DNA from: Gammaproteobacteria bacterium
Lineage (GTDB): Bacteria; Pseudomonadota; Gammaproteobacteria; Enterobacterales; Alteromonadaceae
Length of the DNA: 64,000 nt
Assembly (NCBI GenBank): GCA_018222985.1
Contig: JAAEZG010000003.1
Span: 186,001 to 250,000, forward strand
Direction of reading: 5' to 3'
Below the pieces are notes generated by a model, which was not told the DNA's origin, did no database searches, and saw only the letters and a program-made list of their open reading frames with translations. Numbering within the stretch: position 1 is the stretch's first letter; each line of letters opens with the position of its first letter. The position numbers were made by a program, and so were the translations under genes. Of the stretch, positions 1 to 7,592 are shown piece after piece.

Positions 1-576
1 CGAGCCTAACAAGCGGTCAACTAACAGGCTCAGCCGGTCGGCTTGGCGAATAATTAAGTCGGTGTATTCTTTTAAAGACGGGTCTGGCAGTTTTAAGGAC
101 GGGTCTGCCAATTCAGATGCCAGTAGCTGCGCTGCACCGCGCAAACCACCCAAAGGGTTTTTTATTTCATGTGCTAAACCACGCACCATACTTTGCGCCG
201 CATGCAGCTGCTGTTGCTGGTTGTTCTCTTGGTTAATGCGACGAATTTGGTCAATTTGCCGTAGCTCTAGCAAAATACTCAGGCTGCCGTCAGCTTGGCG
301 TAGCGGCTGCGCAATAAACTCAATGGTAATGCGTTGGCCGTCGTGCAAAATTAAGGTGACGTCGCTGTCAGACACTGACTGTTCGTCGTGCAGCGCATGC
401 TGAATAACCAGTGGGTCAAGGCTGCTGAAATGAAATAAGCTGAAAAATGGCTGTAACTGAAAACGCCGCAGACTGCCATCCAAAATGGCCTCTGCGGCGG
501 CGTTCATAGACCGAATACGAAGCTGATCGTCTAACAGCACGACGGCTGTTAGTAATTGATCAAGATTGGGTTGCAT
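1..576 (-). CDS. glnL: Nitrogen regulation sensor kinase NtrB (GlnL), C-terminus cut by window edge
   Basis: Cytoplasmic histidine kinase/phosphatase that sets the phosphorylation state of NtrC in response to PII. I translated the minus strand from the ATG at 574-576: 192 codons stay open to the left edge. Residues 1-110 look like the PAS region (it starts MQPNLDQLLTAVVLLDD and contains an MNAAAEAIL segment). The H-box reads GLAHEIKNPLGGLRGAAQLL near residue 130, with His as the phosphorylated residue, and matches the NtrB family closely. The HATPase domain lies off the window. It overlaps the upstream DUF4124 gene by 17 bp, so it is probably translated with it in a glnA-DUF4124-ntrB-(ntrC) unit. 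The identification is firm; ntrC beyond the edge is an assumption. Confidence 0.93.
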   Translation of the reverse strand, partial: MQPNLDQLLTAVVLLDDQLRIRSMNAAAEAILDGSLRRFQLQPFFSLFHFSSLDPLVIQHALHDEQSVSDSDVTLILHDGQRITIEFIAQPLRQADGSLSILLELRQIDQIRRINQENNQQQQLHAAQSMVRGLAHEIKNPLGGLRGAAQLLASELADPSLKLPDPSLKEYTDLIIRQADRLSLLVDRLLGS

Positions 577-1135
577 TTGGCTGCAACACACTAGCGCGCA
601 GCACAAATACCGCCACAGTATCTGAGCGCGCCACTTGCTGATTATTGGCGTCGACAATGCGCACAAACAGGCGCCGTTCGCCGCGGTCAATTTCAGCTAA
701 GGTAACTTGCTGGCTGTTGAAACCACGCCATGCAGTCACACCATCAACCACCAACTCATAGTTGTAGCCTTCGGGTAGCTTCGATGGCTGCGACTGCCAG
801 CTAACTTGCAGCTGGCCGTCGTTAGCACGAATAGCTTGGTTGTGTTCAGGCGCGGTAATGCTCACCCCCAACTCAACCGCTTCGGCGCTAGCCTCGGCGA
901 CTGGCGTTTCGGCTTGCTCAGGCACATTGGTTGCAGGGCCTGTTGGCTTGGCAAATTCAGTCACCGGCGCCGGCTCAACATCTACCTGCTCAGCGCCACG
1001 AATGGGTTTATCTGAGTAAGTTACCGAGCCGTCTGCATTGCGCTTTTTATAAACCTGCGCCTTGCTTGGGTCAACGTGCAAGCCGACGCCCACAAGGAAC
1101 GTCAGCAGCACAGCAAGAATAACTAATGGTTTCAT
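560..1135 (-). CDS. Exported DUF4124-domain protein
   Basis: A 191-residue protein of unknown function. Residues 1-26 form a signal peptide (MKPLVILAVLLTFLVGVGL, then SKA). A short DUF4124-type motif follows at about 28-45 (VYKKRNADGSVTYSDKP), a family found in many proteobacterial periplasmic proteins. A proline/alanine/glutamate-rich linker runs to about residue 88. The C-terminal part (about 90-180) has a beta-sandwich-like pattern with W and VRIVDA-type strands, possibly an Ig-like fold. It sits between glnA (23 bp gap) and ntrB (17 bp overlap). A DUF4124 gene in this position recurs in related genomes as far as I recall, but no role in nitrogen control is established. Confidence 0.85.
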   Translation of the reverse strand: MKPLVILAVLLTFLVGVGLHVDPSKAQVYKKRNADGSVTYSDKPIRGAEQVDVEPAPVTEFAKPTGPATNVPEQAETPVAEASAEAVELGVSITAPEHNQAIRANDGQLQVSWQSQPSKLPEGYNYELVVDGVTAWRGFNSQQVTLAEIDRGERRLFVRIVDANNQQVARSDTVAVFVLRASVLQPNATQS

Positions 1136-1158
1136 CTTCGTTCACTTTACCCGCGCTA

Positions 1159-2571
1159 TTAAACGCTGTAGTACAAGTCAAACTCAATTGGGTGCGTGGT
1201 CATTTTTAGCTTCATTACTTCTTGGTGTTTCAGCTTAATGTACGCATCAATCATGTCGTTGGTGAATACGCCACCGGCAGTTAAGAAATCACGGTCGTTG
1301 TCCAACGCTTCCAACGCCATTTCTAATGAATGGCATACAGTTGGAATTTCTTTCGCTTCTTCAGCTGGCAAGTCGTATAAGTCTTTGTCCATAGCGTCGC
1401 CTGGGTGGATCTTGTTTTTAATACCGTCAAGGCCAGCCATTAACAATGCCGCAAAGCACAAATATGGGTTTGCTGCAGGGTCAGGGAAACGCACCTCAAT
1501 ACGACGTGCTTTGGCGCTAGCCACAACAGGAATACGAATTGACGCTGAGCGGTTACGCGCAGAGTAGGCCAACATAACTGGCGCTTCGTAGCCAGGTACC
1601 AAACGCTTGTACGAGTTGGTGGTTGGGTTACAGAACGCATTCAGTGCACGTGCGTGCTTGATAATACCGCCAATGTAATACAACGCCATTTCGCTTAAGC
1701 CGCCGTACTGGTCACCAGCAAACAGGTTTTTACCGTCTTTGCTGATAGACATATGCACGTGCATACCTGAGCCGTTGTCACCCACAATTGGTTTTGGCAT
1801 AAAGGTTGCGGTCATGCCGTATGAGTGCGCCACGTTGTGCACAACATATTTGTATACCTGAATTTCATCGGCTTTTTTCACCAACGTATTGAAACGTGTC
1901 GCCACTTCGTTTTGGCCCGCAGTTGCTACTTCGTGGTGATGCGCTTCAACCACTAAGCCCATGTCTTCCATTACGGTGCTCATGGTGCTACGAATGTCGT
2001 GCGCTGAGTCAACCGGAGGCACTGGGAAGTAGCCGCCTTTCACACCTGGGCGGTGCGCTAAGTTACCGTCTTTAAATTCTTTACCTGAGTTCCACTTCGC
2101 TTCGTCGGCTTCAATTTTGTAAAACGAACCGCTCATGTCGGTGTGGAAACGTACGTCGTTAAACAAGAAGAACTCTGGCTCTGGGCCAAACAAAGCTGTG
2201 TCACCAATGTTCATGCTTTGTAAGTACTCTTCTGCGCGACGTGCAATTGAGCGGGGGTCACGGTCGTAACCTTGCATGGTATCTGGCTCAAGAATATCGC
2301 ACACCACGTTCATGGTGATTTCGTCAGTGAATGGGTCAAGCACCACAGAGCCACAGTCTGGCATCAGTACCATGTCTGACTCGTTAATACCTTTCCAGCC
2401 GCCAATTGACGAACCATCGAACATTTTGCCTTCTTCGAAGAACTCTTCGTTGATTTGCGAAACCGGAATGGTCACATGTTGCTCTTTACCTTTGGTGTCG
2501 GTAAAGCGTAAGTCCACGAATTTGACTTCGTTTTCTTCAATAAAAGCCATAACGTCTTGTGGTGTTGCCAT
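1159..2571 (-). CDS. glnA: Glutamine synthetase type I
   Basis: Makes glutamine from glutamate, ammonia and ATP; cytoplasmic dodecamer. The product is 470 residues, against 469 in E. coli. I start at the ATG at 2569-2571 ([10 protein letters not shown]) because a good GAGGATC ribosome site lies just upstream; an open frame continues 12 codons further but lacks one. Visible motifs include the ATP-binding [16 protein letters not shown] segment, the NRSASIRIP stretch, and the adenylylation loop [13 protein letters not shown] with Tyr near residue 399. Retention of that tyrosine implies control by GlnE adenylylation. A sigma-54 promoter lies about 135 bp upstream. It heads the glnA-DUF4124-ntrB unit. 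Confidence 0.98.
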   Translation of the reverse strand: MATPQDVMAFIEENEVKFVDLRFTDTKGKEQHVTIPVSQINEEFFEEGKMFDGSSIGGWKGINESDMVLMPDCGSVVLDPFTDEITMNVVCDILEPDTMQGYDRDPRSIARRAEEYLQSMNIGDTALFGPEPEFFLFNDVRFHTDMSGSFYKIEADEAKWNSGKEFKDGNLAHRPGVKGGYFPVPPVDSAHDIRSTMSTVMEDMGLVVEAHHHEVATAGQNEVATRFNTLVKKADEIQVYKYVVHNVAHSYGMTATFMPKPIVGDNGSGMHVHMSISKDGKNLFAGDQYGGLSEMALYYIGGIIKHARALNAFCNPTTNSYKRLVPGYEAPVMLAYSARNRSASIRIPVVASAKARRIEVRFPDPAANPYLCFAALLMAGLDGIKNKIHPGDAMDKDLYDLPAEEAKEIPTVCHSLEMALEALDNDRDFLTAGGVFTNDMIDAYIKLKHQEVMKLKMTTHPIEFDLYYSV

Positions 2572-2628
2572 GTGATCCTCCGCGATCGTACTGGTGCTTG
2601 AATGCAACCGTGTAAAAACAATTGGGTT

Positions 2629-2634
2629 AGTATA
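2629..2634 (-). promoter_or_regulatory. Possible sigma-70 -10 box of glnA
   Basis: On the minus strand the hexamer TATACT lies about 58 bp before the glnA start. The best -35 at 17-bp spacing (CTATCA) is weak. It could be the constitutive partner of the sigma-54 promoter, as in enteric glnA, but the evidence is only the -10 box. Confidence 0.35.
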
Positions 2635-2705
2635 GCAGCAAATGTAGTTGCTGATAGTGCCTTTGCCTAAATTTGCAATTGTTTGCCGTTATCTGCACCA
2701 GAATA

Positions 2706-2723
2706 AAGCAAAAACAATGCCAA
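2706..2723 (-). promoter_or_regulatory. Sigma-54 (RpoN) promoter of glnA
   Basis: The minus strand reads TTGGCATTGTTTTTGCTT. GG and GC are separated by exactly 10 nt, and the match to TGGCAC-N5-TTGCW is one base short of perfect. A single NtrC-like half site (TGCACCA, 2694-2700 on the plus strand) lies beside the expected start point. Established knowledge: glnA is NtrC/RpoN-activated in enteric bacteria. Here ntrB follows in the same unit. Confidence 0.8.
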
Positions 2724-2856
2724 TAATTTATTTTATATATATTTCAGTCAGTTAAAAAACTAACAAATCGAAAGCACAAGGCCAAGCCCCACACAAATGC
2801 ACCAATATAGCGCAATATCGCGCACCACAATAGTGCAAGTCTAATTCAACTGCCGG

Positions 2857-2908
2857 TTCGGAGTTGGAGTTCGAGGTTGGAGTTCGAGGTCGGAGTTCGG
2901 AGGTCAAC
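2857..2908. repeat. Tandem repeat, four 13-bp units
   Basis: Units begin with TTCG at 2857, 2870, 2883 and 2896. They read TTCGGAGTTGGAG, TTCGAGGTTGGAG, TTCGAGGTCGGAG and TTCGGAGGTCAAC. The fourth unit is degenerate. The period is not a multiple of three, so it does not look like a coding repeat. Confidence 0.85.
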
Positions 2909-3127
2909 AGTTCAGGCTGAGGCGCCAACAACCATCTACACCATCCGAGCAGGTCGTTCAACAGTTGCTGAAGCAGCGGCAGCCGCTACAATCTCTGCAG
3001 CTGCTGCAAACATGGACTCCAACTAAAGTGGCGATTCATTTGGCTGACGAAGGTGCAGAAGATCTGACAAGTTTGAGTTTGGGATTGATGCCCAAGTGAG
3101 TATAGGGTACCTCTGTTTTTTTAGACC

Positions 3128-3193
3128 GTTCAGTTGCAGCAGAAAAGTTACAAATTAGCATGCTCAAATGTAACTTTTCTGCTGCAACTGAAC
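3128..3193. repeat. Perfect 25-bp inverted repeat with 16-nt centre
   Basis: Left arm 3128-3152 and right arm 3169-3193 are exact reverse complements over all 25 positions (the left arm begins GTTCAGTTGCAGCAG). The 16-nt centre contains the 8-bp palindrome AGCATGCT. T-runs lie outside both ends on the plus strand, but not directly against the stem. It could be a strong terminator-like hairpin, a cruciform, or the end of a small mobile element; the sequence does not decide. Confidence 0.9.
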
Positions 3194-3227
3194 ACTTAAT
3201 TTTTTTACCCCCTCCCCCATTGGGCTC

Positions 3228-3263
3228 GGGGTTGGCTCTGGGGTTGGCTCTGGGGTTGGCTCT
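3228..3263. repeat. Tandem repeat, three 12-bp units
   Basis: Three exact copies of GGGGTTGGCTCT at 3228, 3240 and 3252, followed by a degenerate continuation (GGGCTTTGGCCC). They lie in the GC-rich block downstream of the efflux permease gene. No function can be read from them. Confidence 0.9.
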
Positions 3264-3347
3264 GGGCTTTGGCCCTGGCGCTTGCGGGCACCGGCGGACG
3301 TCCATTTGGCGCGTCCGCACGGGCCTGTGTCCGCGCGGGCCTGTGCC

Positions 3348-3370
3348 GCGCACGCAGGGGCTGCGTGCGC
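3348..3370 (-). terminator. GC-rich hairpin just after the RND permease gene
   Basis: The arms GCGCACGCAG (3348-3357) and CTGCGTGCGC (3361-3370) pair perfectly over 10 bp with a 3-nt loop. On the minus strand this is 8 nt after the permease stop codon. No U-tract follows, so it is at best a 3'-end stabiliser or an atypical terminator. Confidence 0.5.
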
Positions 3371-3377
3371 TATTGTG

Positions 3378-6300
3378 TTAGCCGCGGCGTCGCAGTTGCG
3401 ACGCGTAGAGCAGCGGGATGACCACGAGGGTGAGGGCGGTGGAGACGGCGATGCCGAAGATTAGGCTAACCGCTAGGCCGTTGAAGATGGGGTCGTCTAA
3501 GATAAAAAACGCGCCCATCATGGCGGCGATGGCGGTGAGTGTGATTGGTTTTGCGCGCACGGCGGCGGCTTCAATAACGGCGTTATTGAGATCTTTGCCG
3601 GCGGCTACTTCTTCGCGAATAAAGTCCACCAACAATATCGAGTTCCGCACAATAATACCGGCCAGTGCAATCATGCCGATCATTGAGGTTGCAGTGAACT
3701 GCGCACCTAACAACGCATGGCCCGGCATAATACCAATAAGCGTCAGCGGTATTGGCGCCATAATCACCAACGGTGTCATGTAGCTACCAAAATGGCCAAC
3801 CACCAATAGGTAAATCAGCAACAAGCCGACGGCATAAGCCAAGCCCATGTCGCGGAAGGTTTCATAGGTGATTTGCCATTCGCCGTCCCATTTCATGGCG
3901 GTTTGGTTCCAAATGTCGGGCTGGCTGACAAAGGTTTGGGTTATCTCTATGTTACCTGCCGCGTCGAACAGGCCATACAGTGGGCTGTCGAGTTCACCAG
4001 CCATATCGGCAGTAACATAGACCACTGGGCGCAGATCTTTGTGATAAATCGGCTGGGCAAATGGCACTTGCTCGCGCTCAATCAGCTCGGCAATTGGAAT
4101 AGCTTGGCCGCTGGTTTGGCTCGTGACGGTTAAGCTTTCAAGTTGCTCGAGCTGCCCTTGCCAATTGGCTGGCAAACGCAAGGTTACCGGCACTGGCTGA
4201 ACTTCGTTCGGCAAGGCCAAATAAGTCACGTTCATGCCGCCTAGTGCGGTTTGCAGTACATGCACAACCTGCCCGGCGCTTACGCCTAACTGGGCTGCGC
4301 GTTCGCGGTTCACTTGCCAGGTTTCTTGGCTTGCTTGGGCGACCAAGGTGCTGTCGATATCAACCACGCCTTCGGTTTGTGTTAGCTGAGCAAGCACGTC
4401 ACGCGCACCCTGCTCGCGCTGTTCAGCCGACGGGCCATATACCTCAGCGACTATAGGTGCAAGTACCGGCGGGCCAGGCGGTACTTCGACAATTTTAAGC
4501 GACGCGCCAACGGCTTCGGCTATAGGTGTCAGCATTGGGCGTATGGCCAAGGCGATGTCGTGGCTTGCGCGATCTCGCTCGCCAAGTGCTGCTAGGGTTA
4601 CTTGAATGTCGCCCATGTTGGGCCCTTCGCGCAGGTAATACTGGCGCACCAAACCGTTGAAGCCAATGGGTGAGGCAGTACCGGCATAAATTTGGGTGGC
4701 CTCTACTTCGTCCACTTCATCGAGCTTCTGCGCTAATTGCATTAGCACGGCGTTGGTTTGTTCAAGGGTGCTGCCCTCCGGCATGTCTAACACCAGCTTA
4801 ATTTCGCTTTTGTTGTCAAACGGCAGCATTTTCATCACTACGGCTTGCACCACGGCTAAACCAAGCATAGCGACAATAAGAATAATTAAGCCGAAGCCCA
4901 TGAAGTAACGACGCTTGCGGTGCGTCAGTAGTGGCCGCATAAGCTTTTCAAAAAAGTTATGCAGTTTGCTGGCTTTGGCGCTACTACCGTGTTCGTCGTC
5001 ATGATGCTCGTCTTTCAGCAAATGCCGTGCTAACCATGGGGTTACGGTTAAGGCAATAATTAACGAGAGCAACATGCCCAACGACGCATTAATTGGGATA
5101 GGGCTCATGTACGGGCCCATAAGGCCACTGACAAATGCCATGGGTAGCAAGGCGGCAATAACGGTAAAGGTGGCCAAGATGGTTGGCCCGCCAACCTCGT
5201 CGACGGCCGCAGGAATACCGTTTTTAAGCGACTTACCAAGGCCTAAATGGCGGTGTATGTTTTCCACCACAACAATGGCGTCGTCCACCAAAATACCGAT
5301 GGAGAAGATCAATGCAAACAGCGACACGCGGTTCAGGGTAAAGCCCCATGCCCACGAAGCAAACAGCGTCATGGCAAGGGTGAGCACCACGGCGCTTCCC
5401 ACCACTACGGCTTCGCGCTTACCTAGCGTTAAGAGCACTAAGGCAACCACGGAAATTGTCGCGAAAATAAGTTTCTGAATAAGCTTAGAGGCTTTGTCGT
5501 CTGCTGTTTGGCCGTAGTTTCGTGTTACTTCTATGCTGATTTCTTCCGGCAGCCATTGTTGCTTCAGTGTATTAAGGCGCTGCAGCACTTGTTCGGCCAC
5601 AACCACGGCATTCTCGCCCGCCTTTTTGGTAATGGCCATCGTGATAGCTGGTTGCGCTTCGCCGCCGGCAGGGCGTGACCACACGTAACGTGACGGCACC
5701 ACCGCGCTGTCATGAATAGTGGCGACTTGCTCTAACCGAACCGGCTTGCCTTCAACGTGCGCAACAATAAGTCTGCGAAGGGTGTCGGCACTGTCAATAA
5801 AACTGCCTGCTTGCACAGGAATGAGTTGACCATTGGCAAACCGATAGCCGGCTTGGCCACTTTGGTTTTGCCCAGAGAGTGCTTGCGCTACCGCGTTGAA
5901 GTCTAAACCAATACGGCTTAGTGCGGTGTTGTCTAAAGCAACGTTAATTTGTTCTGGCTCGGCGCCAATAACCTGAATGCCGCGCACGCCACTGACGTTT
6001 TGCAGCGGCTCAACCAGGGTGTCGGCAACGGCTTTTAGGTTTTGCGATTGGGCTTGCGTTTCCAAAGTAATGGTTAGCCCCAAAATGGGCACGTCGTCTA
6101 TGCCGCGCGCTTTCACCAACGGCTGTGAAAAACTGGGGTGCTGGCCTTGCCAGCTTGCTAGCGTGTCAAACAACTCAACCAAGGCTTTTTCGCGCGGCAC
6201 GCCCACTTCAAACTGCACCGTCACTAACGCTTGGCCTGGCTGTGACACCGAGTAAATGTGCTCAATGCCGCTCATGCGGGCGAAGTGTTGCTCTAACGGG

Positions 6301-6518
6301 GTGGCTAATTGGGCTTCAACTTGCGCCACTTCAGCACCCGGAAAGGCCACCATCACGTCGGCCATGGTGACATCTATTTGCGGCTCTTCTTCGCGCGGCG
6401 TAATTAACGCGGCCATAATGCCAAGAATAAGCCCGAACACGGCCAACAGTGGGGTTAACTGCGAACGCTCACCCCAGGCCGCAAACTTACCTGCGATACC
6501 TAAGGGTTTGTTACTCAT
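3378..6518 (-). CDS. RND efflux permease, AcrB-like superfamily
   Basis: Proton-driven inner-membrane exporter of 1046 residues, the usual length for the family. The first membrane helix is at about 20-38, and a large periplasmic porter domain follows (it contains the common GAEVAQVEAQLATPLE motif). A block of helices at about 335-520 carries the twin acidic residues of helix 4 (SIGILVDDAIVVVENIHRH), expected for proton relay. A second porter domain precedes the C-terminal helix block ending VIPLLYASQLRRRG. The adaptor gene overlaps by 8 bp. No outer-membrane channel gene is adjacent. The conserved helix-4 acid pair fits proton-coupled pumps in general; substrate type (drug, solvent, metal) cannot be told from this sequence. 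Confidence 0.93.
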   Translation of the reverse strand: MSNKPLGIAGKFAAWGERSQLTPLLAVFGLILGIMAALITPREEEPQIDVTMADVMVAFPGAEVAQVEAQLATPLEQHFARMSGIEHIYSVSQPGQALVTVQFEVGVPREKALVELFDTLASWQGQHPSFSQPLVKARGIDDVPILGLTITLETQAQSQNLKAVADTLVEPLQNVSGVRGIQVIGAEPEQINVALDNTALSRIGLDFNAVAQALSGQNQSGQAGYRFANGQLIPVQAGSFIDSADTLRRLIVAHVEGKPVRLEQVATIHDSAVVPSRYVWSRPAGGEAQPAITMAITKKAGENAVVVAEQVLQRLNTLKQQWLPEEISIEVTRNYGQTADDKASKLIQKLIFATISVVALVLLTLGKREAVVVGSAVVLTLAMTLFASWAWGFTLNRVSLFALIFSIGILVDDAIVVVENIHRHLGLGKSLKNGIPAAVDEVGGPTILATFTVIAALLPMAFVSGLMGPYMSPIPINASLGMLLSLIIALTVTPWLARHLLKDEHHDDEHGSSAKASKLHNFFEKLMRPLLTHRKRRYFMGFGLIILIVAMLGLAVVQAVVMKMLPFDNKSEIKLVLDMPEGSTLEQTNAVLMQLAQKLDEVDEVEATQIYAGTASPIGFNGLVRQYYLREGPNMGDIQVTLAALGERDRASHDIALAIRPMLTPIAEAVGASLKIVEVPPGPPVLAPIVAEVYGPSAEQREQGARDVLAQLTQTEGVVDIDSTLVAQASQETWQVNRERAAQLGVSAGQVVHVLQTALGGMNVTYLALPNEVQPVPVTLRLPANWQGQLEQLESLTVTSQTSGQAIPIAELIEREQVPFAQPIYHKDLRPVVYVTADMAGELDSPLYGLFDAAGNIEITQTFVSQPDIWNQTAMKWDGEWQITYETFRDMGLAYAVGLLLIYLLVVGHFGSYMTPLVIMAPIPLTLIGIMPGHALLGAQFTATSMIGMIALAGIIVRNSILLVDFIREEVAAGKDLNNAVIEAAAVRAKPITLTAIAAMMGAFFILDDPIFNGLAVSLIFGIAVSTALTLVVIPLLYASQLRRRG

Positions 6519-7470
6519 GAATGATCACCTCACCTGCTTGTAAGCCACTGACCACTTCAATCATGCCGTTCGAGCTAGCACCTAATCGTACTGCGCGCCA
6601 GCTATTGTCTTGCATACGTACTAAAGTTAATTCGCCTTGGCGATACACTGCATTGGCGGGAATTTGCACGCCAGGGTGCTCACCCACTTTGATTTGTACC
6701 GGCTGCCATTGGCCCGGAATAAAGTTGCTTTGTTGCGGCAACACTAAACGCATGCGCACTGTGCCTGACTGGCTATGTACGGTCGGGAATACTTGCAATG
6801 ACGTGGGCTCAACGCCATTAACACGGGCCCAGTTGAATTGTTTTACCGCACGGGCATAGCTGGCTGGAATGTCAACATGAAGGCGTAATTGGCTGGGGTC
6901 GAAACCTGACATCAGCGGCGTGCCTGGCTGTACTAGTTCACCGGGTTCCACCATGCGAGCGCTAACGACGCCACCATAAGGGGCCTTCACTTCGGTGTAC
7001 GATAATTGCTCTTCAGCACGCTCAACGGCGGCTTGCGCTGAGCGCAGTTGCGCTTTGGCATTATCCAGACGGGCTTTGGCACGGTCGCGCTCCGCCACAG
7101 ACACTAACTGGCGTTCAACCAAACTGCTTATACGGTCAAACTCTTGTTGCTCAGCCACTAAGCTAGCATTCGCTGCCGCTAGCTGCGCTTGAGCTTGAGT
7201 TAGCATTTGGTATTGCTCAACCGAGGTTATGGTCACTATGGTTGCACCCGCGGCAACGGTGTCACCCACGTCAACCAGCACTTTTTCAACACGCCCAGAC
7301 ACTTGCGCCGAAACCGTTGCACTATTGGTGGATTCCACCACGCCTTGCAACTGCACATAATTTGCAATGGTGGTTTCATTCACTGTGTAGTCAGCGGCAT
7401 TTGCTGTCATGATGACTGTGTTTGCACCGACTGCAATAGCGAGTGCGGCAAACCAAAAACGTAAGGACAT
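6511..7470 (-). CDS. RND periplasmic adaptor (membrane fusion protein)
   Basis: Links an RND permease to an outer-membrane channel. I start at the ATG at 7468-7470, which has AGGAG five bases upstream and gives a signal peptide (MSLRFWFAALAIAVGANTVI, cleavage near TANA-ADY); the open frame extends 21 codons further without a ribosome site. The 319-residue product shows a lipoyl-like half (GVVESTNSATVSAQVSGRV), an alpha-hairpin at about 80-145 rich in Ala/Gln, the second lipoyl half (VKAPYGGVVSARMVEPGELV) and a beta-barrel. No lipobox cysteine is present, so it is probably soluble or anchored by the uncleaved signal. It is first in a two-gene operon with the permease (8 bp overlap) behind a good promoter. 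Confidence 0.92.
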   Translation of the reverse strand: MSLRFWFAALAIAVGANTVIMTANAADYTVNETTIANYVQLQGVVESTNSATVSAQVSGRVEKVLVDVGDTVAAGATIVTITSVEQYQMLTQAQAQLAAANASLVAEQQEFDRISSLVERQLVSVAERDRAKARLDNAKAQLRSAQAAVERAEEQLSYTEVKAPYGGVVSARMVEPGELVQPGTPLMSGFDPSQLRLHVDIPASYARAVKQFNWARVNGVEPTSLQVFPTVHSQSGTVRMRLVLPQQSNFIPGQWQPVQIKVGEHPGVQIPANAVYRQGELTLVRMQDNSWRAVRLGASSNGMIEVVSGLQAGEVIIHE

Positions 7471-7519
7471 AATCACTCCTTGCCAATTCATACCCATGCC
7501 GAAACGGCTATTTTCTAAA

Positions 7520-7548
7520 ATTATAGGGCACAAACTGGCAAGTGTGTA
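7520..7548 (-). promoter_or_regulatory. Sigma-70 promoter of the RND operon
   Basis: On the minus strand -35 is TACACA (7543-7548) and -10 is a consensus TATAAT (7520-7525), separated by 17 bp. This is about 50 bp before the adaptor start. No palindromic operator overlapping it is obvious. Confidence 0.65.
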
Positions 7549-7592
7549 TTATTTATTTCGTATTTCTCTAAATTAATGCTCTAGGCCACGTT

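Larger units (their letters stand above)
2760..3377. other. Intergenic stretch of about 600 bp with repeats and no credible gene
   Basis: Between the glnA promoter and the RND permease stop I find no gene I can support. On the plus strand a frame is open from 2845 to the TGA at 3097-3099. Its end reads KVAIHLADEGAEDLTSLSLG and is unlike repeat-derived translation, but there is no ATG start with a ribosome site, so it may be a decayed gene end. The rest is repeats, annotated separately. The part from 3200 to 3377 is strikingly GC-rich compared with the AT-rich start of the region. Confidence 0.6.

Noticed and set aside
2857-2908. CRISPR array
   Set aside because: The repeat unit is only 13 bp and contiguous, with no spacers. 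No cas genes occur in the window.
3128-3193. Simple rho-independent terminator for a plus-strand transcript
   Set aside because: The T-run is 6 or more bases past the arm and there is no known gene ending just before it. Kept as an inverted repeat instead.
2752-3464. Open frames of 60-105 codons across the repeat region
   Set aside because: They translate tandem repeats and GC-rich low-complexity DNA (for example strings of RANP and LALG), without start signals.
7520-7548. TetR operator over the RND promoter
   Set aside because: I looked for the ACATACAT-type palindrome seen at 14931 and did not find it near the RND operon.
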